From positions 62,001 through 126,000 of the forward strand of contig NZ_AUAU01000007.1 of NCBI RefSeq assembly GCF_000428885.1: 64,000 bases of DNA, written 5' to 3'. This DNA comes from Geothrix fermentans DSM 14018 (lineage in GTDB: Bacteria; Acidobacteriota; Holophagae; Holophagales; Holophagaceae). The translations under genes were made by a program, and so were the position numbers. The notes below the pieces were generated by a model, which was given only the letters and a program-made list of their open reading frames with translations, made no database searches and was not told where the DNA came from. Shown in pieces: positions 32,955 through 41,164 of this stretch (positions are counted from its first letter, which is position 1; every line of letters starts with the position of its first letter).

Positions 32955-34841
32955 ATGACGCCAGATCCCTACGCGCCCTACCTCCGCCAGGCGGACCAGC
33001 TCTTCGCCCAGGGGGAGGTCGTCAAGGCCGGGCAGATCTGGCAGGCCATCCTCAAGCAGCAGCCCGCCCACGCCGAATCCCGCCAGCGCCTGCTGGCCCT
33101 GCGGGCGCACCTGCTGGCCCAGCAGGAGGCCGCCCGGGCCGCGGCGGTGCCACCACCCGCTCCGCGCCCGGAACCTGTGCCTGCCCCCGTTTCGGCCCCG
33201 GCGCCCGTTCCCCCGCCGCCCCCCGTCCGGGTGGAGGCCGAGGCGGCTCCCGCCATCCGCGTCGCCGTGCCCGTGGCGCCCCCCGCCGCCACCTCGGCCC
33301 CGGCACCCGCCGCTCCTGCTCCGCCGGCCCCGGCCCCAGGAGTGGAGCCGGACCGGCTGCTCATCGAGGGCTGCACGCTCTACGACATGGGGCAGGTCCC
33401 GGATGCCCTCCAGAAGTGGGAGCAGGTCCTGGCCCTCGACCCCACCCACAGCCTGGCCCTGGGCTATGCCAACGGCGCCCGCCGGGAGCTGGGGCTGCCC
33501 CCTCTCCAGGCCTCTGCCCCCGCCACCCCCGCGGAGGAGCCCCCCCCGGCGGCCGAGGAGGATGTGGCCAAGCTGCTGCGGGAGGCCGTGCAGCTCTACG
33601 ACATGGGGCTCACGGAGGAGGCCATCGCCAAGTGGGAGCACGTGCTCGTCCTGGAGCCCCACCGCGAGGAGATCCACGGCTACCTGCGCGAAGCCCGGAA
33701 GGAGCTCACCCAGTCCGGGAGCCAGTCGGCCCCGCAGCCTGCGCCTCAACCCGCACCTCAACCTGCGGCAGCACCCGCTCCCCAGGTCGCGCCCCAGGCG
33801 GCCGCCCCCGCCCCGGCCCCAGTCCCGGCCGTGAGCCCCGAGGCCGAGGCCCTGGCCCTGAAGCTCCGCCAGGCGGACCACCTGCTGACCCTCCAGCGCC
33901 ACGACGAGGCCGCCTTCACCTACCAGCAGGCCCTCCAACTGGCCCCCGGCAACCGGGAGGCCCTGGCGGGCCTGGAGCGCTGCCGGCGCCCTCAGCCCAC
34001 GGCCACCGGCTCGGGCATCGCCCTGGACCTCCCCGACCGCATCGCCATGGCCGACGAGGAGCCCACCCTCATCGTCACGGATCCAGGCCGGGTGGAACCC
34101 CCAGCCTCCATGACCCGGACGGCCCCGCCCCCACGGGAGGGCCTCAGCCTCCCGAGCCGGCTCCAGGAAGCCTCGTCCAGCCTGCCCTGGCTGAAGGAGC
34201 CCAAGGTCTGGGCCATGGCCGGCGGCGGAGCCCTGGTCCTCACCGTGGGCCTGTACGCCCTCCACACCTACCGCAAGGACCAGGAGCTCAAGGAGGCCGT
34301 CAAGGCCGCCCGCACGGCGGCCCTGGCCCCCGTGATCCAGCAGGCCCAGTCCCCGGATCTCTCGGAGACCCCCGCGGCCATCCTCCGTGAGGGAGGGGAC
34401 GTCCTGGAGTCCGACCCCGTGCGGGCCTACCTCCGGGCCCAGGCCGTGCTGGCCCAGAACCCCGGGGACGCCGCCGCCGCCCAGCTGCTGGAGAAGGCCC
34501 GGGCCGCCCTGCCCACCGGGGGCGCCGCCGGGGCCACCCTCGCCGAGTTCCAGAAGCACCTCCAGGCCGGTGACCTGGATGCCGCCGCCAAGGTCATGGA
34601 CGCCCTCCTGCGGGTCCAGCCCGACGATCCGGCCCTGCGGTCCCGGGCCGCCCGCCTCCAGCTGGCCTTCTGCGAGGCCCACCTGGGCCAGGGCAAGTGG
34701 GGCGAAGCCACCGAGGACCTGCGCCGGGGCCGGGCCCTCCTCCCCGGTGACAAGTCCTGGCAGGCCCGCCTCCTCCTGCTCGAGCGGGTGAAGGCCATGC
34801 CCAAGGCCCAGCAGGCCGCCTGGATTCCGCTGCTGGGTTGA
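32955..34841 (+). CDS. TPR-repeat membrane protein with Pro/Ala-rich linkers
   Basis: 628 residues. TPR-like units appear at about 5-50 (YLRQADQLFAQGEVVKAGQ), 135-185 (LIEGCTLYDMGQVPDALQK), 205-255 (AVQLYDMGLTEEAIAKWEHV) and 295-340 (LKLRQADHLLTLQRHDEAAF), separated by long Pro/Ala linkers. One membrane helix at about 418-437 (VWAMAGGGALVLTVGLYAL) splits a cytosolic TPR part from a periplasmic helical/TPR end (to 628). The layout resembles gliding or envelope scaffold proteins. Downstream of the FHA gene on the same strand; the two may form a signalling pair (inference). Confidence 0.75.
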   Translation: MTPDPYAPYLRQADQLFAQGEVVKAGQIWQAILKQQPAHAESRQRLLALRAHLLAQQEAARAAAVPPPAPRPEPVPAPVSAPAPVPPPPPVRVEAEAAPAIRVAVPVAPPAATSAPAPAAPAPPAPAPGVEPDRLLIEGCTLYDMGQVPDALQKWEQVLALDPTHSLALGYANGARRELGLPPLQASAPATPAEEPPPAAEEDVAKLLREAVQLYDMGLTEEAIAKWEHVLVLEPHREEIHGYLREARKELTQSGSQSAPQPAPQPAPQPAAAPAPQVAPQAAAPAPAPVPAVSPEAEALALKLRQADHLLTLQRHDEAAFTYQQALQLAPGNREALAGLERCRRPQPTATGSGIALDLPDRIAMADEEPTLIVTDPGRVEPPASMTRTAPPPREGLSLPSRLQEASSSLPWLKEPKVWAMAGGGALVLTVGLYALHTYRKDQELKEAVKAARTAALAPVIQQAQSPDLSETPAAILREGGDVLESDPVRAYLRAQAVLAQNPGDAAAAQLLEKARAALPTGGAAGATLAEFQKHLQAGDLDAAAKVMDALLRVQPDDPALRSRAARLQLAFCEAHLGQGKWGEATEDLRRGRALLPGDKSWQARLLLLERVKAMPKAQQAAWIPLLG

Positions 34842-34865
34842 TGGGTGGGCTGATCAGCCCACCCA
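34842..34865. terminator. 24-bp perfect palindrome between convergent genes
   Basis: Positions 34842-34853 are the exact reverse complement of 34854-34865 (arm TGGGTGGGCTGA). It starts right after the TPR gene stop and its right arm carries the stop codon of the lysine operon's last gene (TCA at 34854-34856). It should form a hairpin for either strand and act as a shared terminator, though without a T-tract. Confidence 0.65.
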
Positions 34866-36002
34866 GACTTCCGGCGGCACGGGATGGCTCAGGAAGTGGG
34901 TCATCCCTTCGTTGAGGCCGTAGGCCCCGGCGGTGCCGAAGGCCAGCAGGTCGCCGGCCGCCAGCTCCGGCAGGCGCACCTCACCCAGGCGGTCCAGGCT
35001 CGTGCAGAGGGGGCCCGCCAGGGTGTATGGCACGGCCCCTCCACCCTTGCCCACGGCCCGCACCGGGAAGGGCTGGCCCGTGAGCAGGGGGCGGATCAGG
35101 TGGTTGATGCCGCCCTCCAGGATGGCGAACCGGGTGCCGCGGCTCTCCTTGATGCGCACCACCCGGGCCAGGTAGAGGCCGCAGGGACCCGCCAGGAAGC
35201 GGCCCGGCTCCAGGATCAGCTCGCCCTTGAACCAGGGATGCCGCGCCAACAGATCGGACAGGTTCTGTCCAAAAGCAGCCAGGTCCAGGGGAGCCTCGTC
35301 CGGCGCGTAGGGCACACCCAGGCCGCCGCCCAGGTCGATCTGCTCGAATGCCAGGCCGTGGGCCTCGTTCAGCCGCCGGGCCAGGTCCAGCACCGCGCCG
35401 TGGATGGCCCCCAGCTTGGCCGCGTCCCGCTGGTTGCTGGCCGCGAAGACGTGCAGGCCCTTGATGCGCACGTGGTCTAGCTTCGCGGCCTTCTCAAGCA
35501 GGGCCGGCACATCCTCCTCATCCACGCCGAAGGCCGAGGGGCCGCTGCCGCCGATGATGCGGTTGCCCTCGTCGATGTCGAAGGCCGGGTGCACGCGCAG
35601 GTTCACCGTCGTCTCGCGGGTGGCCAGGGCATCGAGGCGGGCCAGGTCCTCGAAGCCCTCCGCTTGGACGCGAACGCCCATGTACAGGGCCTTCTGGAGT
35701 TCCGCCTCCCGCTTGCCCGGCCCGGCGAAAAAGGTCCGGCCCGCCGGCAGGCGCAGGGCTTCCACCCGCTCCAGCTCCCCGATGGAGGCGCAGTCGAAGC
35801 TGGCCCCCAACCCCGCGAAGCAGCGCAGCAGCTCCGGATGGGGGTTGGCCTTCACCGCGTAGGCGATGCGCACCCGCTCGGGCAGCACCCCGCGCAGGGA
35901 GGTGAACTGCCCCGCCGCGGCCGCGGCGGAGTAGGCGAAGCAGGGCGTGCCGTGGGTCTCGGCGAGGGATCGGCACTGGGCGTCATCGAAGGCGAAAAGC
36001 AT
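34854..36002 (-). CDS. lysA: PLP-dependent decarboxylase in the lysA position (BtrK/exosortase-associated type)
   Basis: 382 residues, alanine-racemase/ornithine-decarboxylase fold. PLP Lys in IAYAVKANPHPELL; Gly-rich phosphate loop in LGGGLGVPY; EPGRFLAGPCG; catalytic Cys in GPLCTSLDRLGE. Its place as the last gene of the lysine operon says diaminopimelate decarboxylase. However, canonical LysA has HCHIGSQ and CESGD; here these read HVFAASN and CTSLD, and the end GMTHFLSHPVPPEVWVG is like the BtrK and exosortase-A-associated decarboxylases. Substrate preference should be tested. ATG 36002 has GAGG upstream. The stop lies within the terminal palindrome. Confidence 0.8.
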   Translation of the reverse strand: MLFAFDDAQCRSLAETHGTPCFAYSAAAAAGQFTSLRGVLPERVRIAYAVKANPHPELLRCFAGLGASFDCASIGELERVEALRLPAGRTFFAGPGKREAELQKALYMGVRVQAEGFEDLARLDALATRETTVNLRVHPAFDIDEGNRIIGGSGPSAFGVDEEDVPALLEKAAKLDHVRIKGLHVFAASNQRDAAKLGAIHGAVLDLARRLNEAHGLAFEQIDLGGGLGVPYAPDEAPLDLAAFGQNLSDLLARHPWFKGELILEPGRFLAGPCGLYLARVVRIKESRGTRFAILEGGINHLIRPLLTGQPFPVRAVGKGGGAVPYTLAGPLCTSLDRLGEVRLPELAAGDLLAFGTAGAYGLNEGMTHFLSHPVPPEVWVG

Positions 36003-36031
36003 GGGAACCTCAAACCGCGGAGAAGGCTCTG

Positions 36032-37147
36032 TCAGTTCTTCCAGTAGGGTGCCAACCGCTTCACGCCCTCGCGCAGCTGCTCGGGGGTGGCGGCGAAGCT
36101 CAGGCGGGCGTGGCGGCGCCCGCCTTCGCCGAAGGCCAGGCCGGGGATGAGGACCACCTTGGCCTCGTCGCGCAGCTTCAGGCAGAAGGCCACGGGATCG
36201 GCGTGGGCGGCTTCGGGCAGGGCCATGAAGTGGTAGAAGGTGCCGTCCGGAGGCGCCACGGTCTGGCCCAGCTCCTCGCGCAGGGCCCCGGCCAGGGCCT
36301 CCCAGCGCGCCCCCACGGCGGCCCGGGCCTCGGCCAGCACGGTGTCCGAGTGCTCGATCAGGGCGAGCGCGGCCCACTGGGCGGGTGTGGCCGTGCCCGT
36401 CACCGCATAGCCGTGCACCGTGCGGGCGGGCAGGAGCCAGGCGGGATCGCCCACGGCCCAGCCCACGCGCAGGCCCGGCGCACCCCAGCCCTTGCTCACG
36501 GAGCTGGTGACCACACCCCGGTCGGTCACGTCCCGCAGGCTGGGGCAGCGGGTGCCGAAGTGCAGGTCGCGGTAGACCTCGTCGGAGATGAGCAGCACGC
36601 CCCGGGCCACACAGGCGTCGGCCACACGCTTCAGGGCCTCCAGGCTGCCGCCGCCGCCGGTGGGATTGGAGGGCAGGTTGAGGATCACCACGGACACATC
36701 CGGTGTGGCCTCCAGCACGCGGATCAGTTCGTCGGCATCCAGGCGGAAGCGGTCGGCGGAGAGGCGGTAGGGCACGGGCTCCGCCCCGGCCATGAGGGCC
36801 AGCGCGGGATAGGCCACGAAGCCCGGATCGGGCACCAGCACCTTCGTCCCCGGATCCACCCAGGCCTGGAAGAGAGAGAAGAGGGCGCCCTGGGAGCCCG
36901 TGGTGATGAGCACCTCGTCCACATGGGCCCCGTGGAAGGCGGCCACGGCCTTGCGCAGGTCCAGCAGGCCCACGTGGGGCACATAAGCGCAGGGACCCGG
37001 CGCGCGCAGCAGGGCCCTCCGGCCCACCTCCGGCAGATCCCAGGTGGGCTCGCCCAGACCGAGGGGGATGGCGCCCTGGGGCGTGCCGTCCGTGATGGCG
37101 CGGATGGGCGAGGGCTTGAGCAGGGAGAGGCGGGAGGCGGGCTTCAC
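36032..37147 (-). CDS. dapC: class I/II aminotransferase, probable N-succinyl-LL-diaminopimelate aminotransferase
   Basis: 371 residues of fold-type I. Landmarks: GLGEPTWDLP, NLPSNPTGG, LISDEVYRDLHFG, SSVSKGWGAPGLRVGW (PLP Lys) and FYHFMALPE. Its place between dapD and the decarboxylase points to succinyl-aminoketopimelate transamination, for which several class I enzymes serve. A generic aspartate aminotransferase role cannot be excluded. GTG 37147 has GAGGA upstream. The repeat at 37172-37245 lies just before it in the operon. Confidence 0.85.
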   Translation of the reverse strand: MKPASRLSLLKPSPIRAITDGTPQGAIPLGLGEPTWDLPEVGRRALLRAPGPCAYVPHVGLLDLRKAVAAFHGAHVDEVLITTGSQGALFSLFQAWVDPGTKVLVPDPGFVAYPALALMAGAEPVPYRLSADRFRLDADELIRVLEATPDVSVVILNLPSNPTGGGGSLEALKRVADACVARGVLLISDEVYRDLHFGTRCPSLRDVTDRGVVTSSVSKGWGAPGLRVGWAVGDPAWLLPARTVHGYAVTGTATPAQWAALALIEHSDTVLAEARAAVGARWEALAGALREELGQTVAPPDGTFYHFMALPEAAHADPVAFCLKLRDEAKVVLIPGLAFGEGGRRHARLSFAATPEQLREGVKRLAPYWKN

Positions 37148-37171
37148 GGAGTTCCTCAAAAGCAACAGATC

Positions 37172-37245
37172 ACCACCAAGGCACCAAGACACCAAGAAAA
37201 GACAAAAGGCTTTTGCCGTTCTTGGTGCCTTGGTGTCTTGGTGGT
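37172..37245. repeat. imperfect 25-bp inverted repeat with internal CACCAAG units (dispersed-repeat type)
   Basis: The left arm is 37172-37196 and the right arm 37221-37245. They are complementary except at two positions (the TC and CC of the middle units are swapped). Each arm is made of nearly identical CACCAAG-type heptamers. Between them CAAAAGGCTTTTG (about 37203-37215) can form an inner stem. Reading through gives phrases such as NHQDTKKRQK and TKAPRHQEKTKG, which I know from spurious translations in many unrelated genomes, so this is probably a dispersed intergenic repeat. It sits between dapD and dapC within the lysine operon. GTTCCT occurs at 37151-37156 and 37258-37263, a possible target duplication. 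The low GC also marks it as foreign. Confidence 0.8.
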
Positions 37246-37261
37246 TTGCACTTTGTCGTTC

Positions 37262-38083
37262 CTACCTCAGCGCCTGCTCGAGGGCGGTGGCGGCGTCGGT
37301 CCGGACATCTCGGTACTTGACGATGCAGGGGGCGGACACCTGGAGTCCGTGCGCCTTGGCGTAGTCCCCCGAGGCCGGGCGGGAGCCGGGCACCACCACG
37401 GCGCCCTCGGGCACCTCCTGGCGCAGCTCGCGGCCGTGCACCAGGTCGTAGATCACCGTGCTGCCCGTGATGACTACCCCGGAGGCGAGCACCGCGCGCT
37501 TGCGCACAACGATCCCCTCGAAGAGGCCCACCAGGCCGCCGACGAAGGCGTCGTCCTCCACGACCACGGGCCGGGCGCCTGCGGGCTCCAGCACGCCGCC
37601 GATCTGGGCCGCGGCGCTGAGGTGCACGCGCTTGCCTACTTGGGCGCAGCTGCCCACCAGGGCGTGGCTGTCCACCATGGTGCCCTCGTCCACGAAGGCC
37701 CCCACGTTCACGTAGGCCGGCGGCATGATCACCACGCCCTTGGCGATGTGGGCGCCGCGGCGGACGGAGGAGCCGCCGGGCACGAGGCGCACGCCGTCCT
37801 CCAGGCCGAAGTGGCGGGCCGGGTAGGCGGTCTTGTCGAACATGGGGAAGCCCGGGCCCGGCATCTCCACCAGGTTGGTCCGGCGGAAGCCGCAGAGGAT
37901 GGCCTGCTTCACCCAGGGGTTGGCCTGCCAGCTGCCGTCGGGGCGCTGCTCGGCGGCCCGCACCTGGCCGGACTCCAGGGCCGACAGCAGCACCTGGTGC
38001 ATGGCGGGCGACTGGGGATCCGCCACCAGCTCCTCCGGGGGGCGGCTGAAGAAATGGTGGATGGCACCGAGGTCGACGACCAT
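37262..38083 (-). CDS. dapD: 2,3,4,5-tetrahydropyridine-2,6-dicarboxylate N-succinyltransferase
   Basis: 273 residues, the usual length. The left-handed beta-helix is evident as hexapeptide repeats: AHIAKGVVIMPPAYVNVGAF, MVDSHALVGSCAQVGKRVHL, LEGIVVRKRAVLASGVVIT; RRGAHIAKG, FVDEGTMVDS and AQIGGVLEP are specific to DapD. It succinylates tetrahydrodipicolinate, so the operon uses the succinylase route. ATG 38083 overlaps the dapA stop (ATGA). Confidence 0.97.
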   Translation of the reverse strand: MVVDLGAIHHFFSRPPEELVADPQSPAMHQVLLSALESGQVRAAEQRPDGSWQANPWVKQAILCGFRRTNLVEMPGPGFPMFDKTAYPARHFGLEDGVRLVPGGSSVRRGAHIAKGVVIMPPAYVNVGAFVDEGTMVDSHALVGSCAQVGKRVHLSAAAQIGGVLEPAGARPVVVEDDAFVGGLVGLFEGIVVRKRAVLASGVVITGSTVIYDLVHGRELRQEVPEGAVVVPGSRPASGDYAKAHGLQVSAPCIVKYRDVRTDAATALEQALR

Positions 38084-38985
38084 CAGAACACTCCGGGGAA
38101 GGTGCCCTCGGCGGAGAGGCAGAGGGCCTCGGCCAGGCGGGTGCGGGTGGCGGCGGAAGCCGGGACCAGGGGCAGGCGCAGGCCGTCGCCGCAGAGGCCC
38201 AGCATGGCCAGGGCCGCCTTCAGGGGGATGGGGTTGCTCTCCAGGAACAGGGCGTCCATGAGGGGCAGCAGCTGCTGGTGCAGGCGCAGGGCCTCGGTGG
38301 TCCGCCCGGCGCGGGCGGCCTCGACCATGGCCGAGGTCTCCCGGGGCAGCACGTTGCCCAGCACGGAGACGAGCCCCGAGGCCCCCACGGCCAGGGCCGC
38401 CAGAGCCAGGTTGTCGTCACCGGAGAGGAGGGTCTTCCCCTTGGGCAGCTGGCGGGCGATCTCGGCGATCTGGGCCAGGTTGCCGCTGCTCTCCTTCACC
38501 GCCACCACCTGGGGGTTCTCCCAGAGCCGCGCCAGCGTCGGCGGGGTCACGTTCAGACCCGTCCGGCCCGGCACGTTGTAGGCGATGATCGGCAGGCCCG
38601 GCGCCGCCTCGGCCACGGCGGCGAAGTGCGCCACCAGGCCGTCGGGCGTGGGCTTGTTGTAGTAGGGCGTCACGACGAGGGCCCCCTGGGCGCCAAGGGT
38701 CTGGGCCCGCTTGGTCATGGCGGCGGCCTGGCGGGTGGCGTTGTGGCCCGTGCCCACCACCACGGGGCGGCCCCCGGCCTCCTCCAGGCAGGCGGCGATG
38801 ATGGCGTCCCGCTCGGCCTCGAGGATGGTGGCGGCCTCGCCCGTGGAGCCCAGGGGCACCAGGGTCTTCGCGCCGCCGGCCGCCACGTGGCGCACCAGCT
38901 TGCGGAAGGCCGGCAGGTCCACCTCGCCCGCGGGCGTGAAGGGCGTGGCCAGCGCGACAGCGAGGCCGGAGAGATCGAGGGTCAT
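38083..38985 (-). CDS. dapA: 4-hydroxy-tetrahydrodipicolinate synthase
   Basis: 300 residues. Condenses pyruvate with aspartate semialdehyde. Landmarks: ATPFTPAGEVDL, PLGSTGEAATL-like segment, YYNKPTPDGLVAHF, AYNVPGRTG (Tyr) and VAVKESSGN with the Schiff-base Lys, then LSGDDNLAL. In ATGA overlap with dapB upstream and dapD downstream, so translation of the three is coupled. Confidence 0.97.
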   Translation of the reverse strand: MTLDLSGLAVALATPFTPAGEVDLPAFRKLVRHVAAGGAKTLVPLGSTGEAATILEAERDAIIAACLEEAGGRPVVVGTGHNATRQAAAMTKRAQTLGAQGALVVTPYYNKPTPDGLVAHFAAVAEAAPGLPIIAYNVPGRTGLNVTPPTLARLWENPQVVAVKESSGNLAQIAEIARQLPKGKTLLSGDDNLALAALAVGASGLVSVLGNVLPRETSAMVEAARAGRTTEALRLHQQLLPLMDALFLESNPIPLKAALAMLGLCGDGLRLPLVPASAATRTRLAEALCLSAEGTFPGVF

Positions 38986-39827
38986 GGTCTTCCTCCAGAT
39001 GGCGGGGTATCGGGGCTTTGCCCAGAGACCCCGCGGGGGAGCACGAGGGGGGACGAAGAGCGAGCGCCGCGGGCGGGCGGTCCCCCCTCGTGAACATTAT
39101 CGAAGAGGGGGTCGAGCAGATCGCTGGCCAGGTCATCCATGGTGAAGACGCCCTTGCGGCCATGGAGCCACTGGGCGGCGGCCAGGGCCCCCTGGGCGAA
39201 GGGGGCGCGGGAGCGGGCCCGGTGGGTGAGCTCCAGCACCTCCGCCGGGGCGTCGAGGCCCACGGTGTGCAGTCCGAACTCCGCCCCGGCCCGCACCACG
39301 CCGAGGCTCAGCTGGTGGGGCGCCGGGGTGCCGAGGGTCCATTCCGTCTTGCGGGGGCAGCCCGCCATCAGGGCCGCGGCCAGGGTCTTCGCCGTGCCCG
39401 AGGGGGCGTCCACCTTGAGGCGGTGGTGGTGCTCCACCAGGTAGGGATCCCGGGCGGGGTCCAGGGCGGCGAAGCGGCCCAGCACCGTGGCCAGGCGCGC
39501 CATGAGGGCCACGGAGAGGGAGAAGTTCGAGGCGGACAGCAGGCCGATGCGGCCACCCACCCGGGCCTCGAGATCGGGGATGGACCAGCCGGTGGTGCCG
39601 ATCACAAGGTCCGTGCCAGTGCTCAGCGCCCAGTCCAGGTGGGTTTCCACGGCCTCCGCCACGCTGGCATCGATGACCACGTCGGCCACATCAGCATTGG
39701 AAATCGGAGTCTCTCCCCGGCCCACCTGCCAGGCCAGGGACCCACCGGCCTCGGCGGCGATGGCCGCGCCAAGCCGACCCCTCCCGAAGAGGCCGATACG
39801 GAGGGGGCGGAGGGGGCGAAGGCTCAC
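38982..39827 (-). CDS. dapB: 4-hydroxy-tetrahydrodipicolinate reductase
   Basis: 281 residues. Rossmann N-terminus RIGLFGRGRLGAAIA, VIDASVAEAVETHL, VIGTTGW, ASNFSLSVALMARL and the family signature HHHRLKVDAPSGTAKTLA with catalytic His and Lys. The N-terminal nucleotide-binding part is shortened relative to E. coli DapB. After ASDLLDPLF an extra tail of about 38 residues rich in Gly/Pro/Ser (DNVHEGGPPARGARSSSP onward) follows, unusual for DapB. GTG 39827 overlaps the lysC stop (GTGA). Confidence 0.95.
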   Translation of the reverse strand: MSLRPLRPLRIGLFGRGRLGAAIAAEAGGSLAWQVGRGETPISNADVADVVIDASVAEAVETHLDWALSTGTDLVIGTTGWSIPDLEARVGGRIGLLSASNFSLSVALMARLATVLGRFAALDPARDPYLVEHHHRLKVDAPSGTAKTLAAALMAGCPRKTEWTLGTPAPHQLSLGVVRAGAEFGLHTVGLDAPAEVLELTHRARSRAPFAQGALAAAQWLHGRKGVFTMDDLASDLLDPLFDNVHEGGPPARGARSSSPLVLPRGVSGQSPDTPPSGGRP

Positions 39828-41164
39828 GAGGCGCCCCCGGCGAGCACGTGATGGAGGCGGCGCAGGGCCTCGTCTCCCTGGTTCCGGCGCACCACGAGGC
39901 TCAGGTTGATCTCGTTGGCCCCCATGCTGATCATCTCGACGTTGATGTCGCCCAGGGCCGAGAGTAGGCGCGCGCCCAGGCCCGGCGTGGACTTGAGGCG
40001 CTCGCCCACGGCGGCGATGATGGCGCGGTCCTCGTTGACCTCCACCGTGGCGAAGGCCGAGAGGTCCTTGATCAGCGCCTTCAGGGGCATGTCCGCCTCC
40101 ACCGTGAGGGAGACGCTCACCTCGGCGGTGGCCACGAGGTCCACGCTCACGCCCCGGCGCCCGAAGACCTCGAAGAGGCGGGCCAGGAAGCCGCTCTGGG
40201 CCAGCATGCGCGAGCTGCTCACGGTGAGCACCGTGACGGGTCCGCGGCTGGCCAGGGCCGTGATGGGACGGCCCGTGTGGACCTCTGAGGAGATGGTGGT
40301 GAAGCGGCCCTGCGGCTTCTGGGTGTGGCGCACGGTGACCGGGATGCGGGCCTCCACGGCGGGCTGGATGGTGGCCGGGTGGAGCACCTTGGCCCCGAAG
40401 GCCGCGAGCTCTGCAGCCTCGGCGAAGCTCAGCTCGGGGATGGGCAGGGCCTCGGGCACGATGCGGGGGTCGCAGGTGAGCACGCCCTCCACGTCGGTCC
40501 ATATCTGCACCTCCGCCGCGCCCAGGGCCGCGCCGAAGAGGGCCGCGGAGAAGTCGCTGCCGCCCCGGCCCAGGGTGGTGGTGAGGCCGTCCTCCGTGGC
40601 GCCGATGTAGCCCTGGGTGACCACGGCCTTCCCGGGCCCCAGCAGGGGCTTCAGGTTCGCCGCCGCCAGGGTCTTGATGGCTTCCTGCTGCGGCGCGGCC
40701 TCGCCGAATACGGCGTCCGTGCGCACCACGCTGCGGGCGTCCACCCAGGCGCCGCCCACGAAGGCCGCGAAGATCCGCGTGGACAGCCGCTCGCCCAGGG
40801 AGGCGATGGCGTCCATGCTGCGGGGGCTCAGCTCGCGGAGCATGGCCACCCCCCTGAGCAGCAGCTCCATCTCCCCGAAGAGGCCCGTCAGGGCCGCGTC
40901 CAGCTCCTCGGGCACCGCGCCCGCGAAGAGGTCCTCCGCCGCCTTCCGGTGGGCGGCCATGAGTTTGCGCTGGCGCTCCATGGCGCCGCCCAGGTCGCCG
41001 GCCTCGGCCGCCTTGGCGGCATCGAAGAGGCCGTTGGTGGTCTTGCCCATGGCCGAGAGCACCACCAGGGGCGCCTGAGGGAGCGCCGCCTTCACCAAGC
41101 CCGCCACCTGCCGCATGCAGGCCGCGTCGGCCACGCTGCTTCCGCCGAACTTGAGGACGATCAT
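39824..41164 (-). CDS. lysC: aspartate kinase
   Basis: 446 residues, monofunctional size. Kinase part: KFGGSSVADAACM, SAMGKTTNGL, GRGGSDFSAAL, EVQIWTDVEGVLTCDPRIV. C-terminal part (about 300-446) holds two ACT-like domains (VTVLTVSSSRMLAQSGFLARLFE and AIIAAVGERLKSTPGLGARLLSAL), the feedback site for lysine or threonine. ATG 41164 overlaps the asd stop (ATGA). Control by the upstream riboswitch adds to allosteric control. Confidence 0.97.
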   Translation of the reverse strand: MIVLKFGGSSVADAACMRQVAGLVKAALPQAPLVVLSAMGKTTNGLFDAAKAAEAGDLGGAMERQRKLMAAHRKAAEDLFAGAVPEELDAALTGLFGEMELLLRGVAMLRELSPRSMDAIASLGERLSTRIFAAFVGGAWVDARSVVRTDAVFGEAAPQQEAIKTLAAANLKPLLGPGKAVVTQGYIGATEDGLTTTLGRGGSDFSAALFGAALGAAEVQIWTDVEGVLTCDPRIVPEALPIPELSFAEAAELAAFGAKVLHPATIQPAVEARIPVTVRHTQKPQGRFTTISSEVHTGRPITALASRGPVTVLTVSSSRMLAQSGFLARLFEVFGRRGVSVDLVATAEVSVSLTVEADMPLKALIKDLSAFATVEVNEDRAIIAAVGERLKSTPGLGARLLSALGDINVEMISMGANEINLSLVVRRNQGDEALRRLHHVLAGGAS

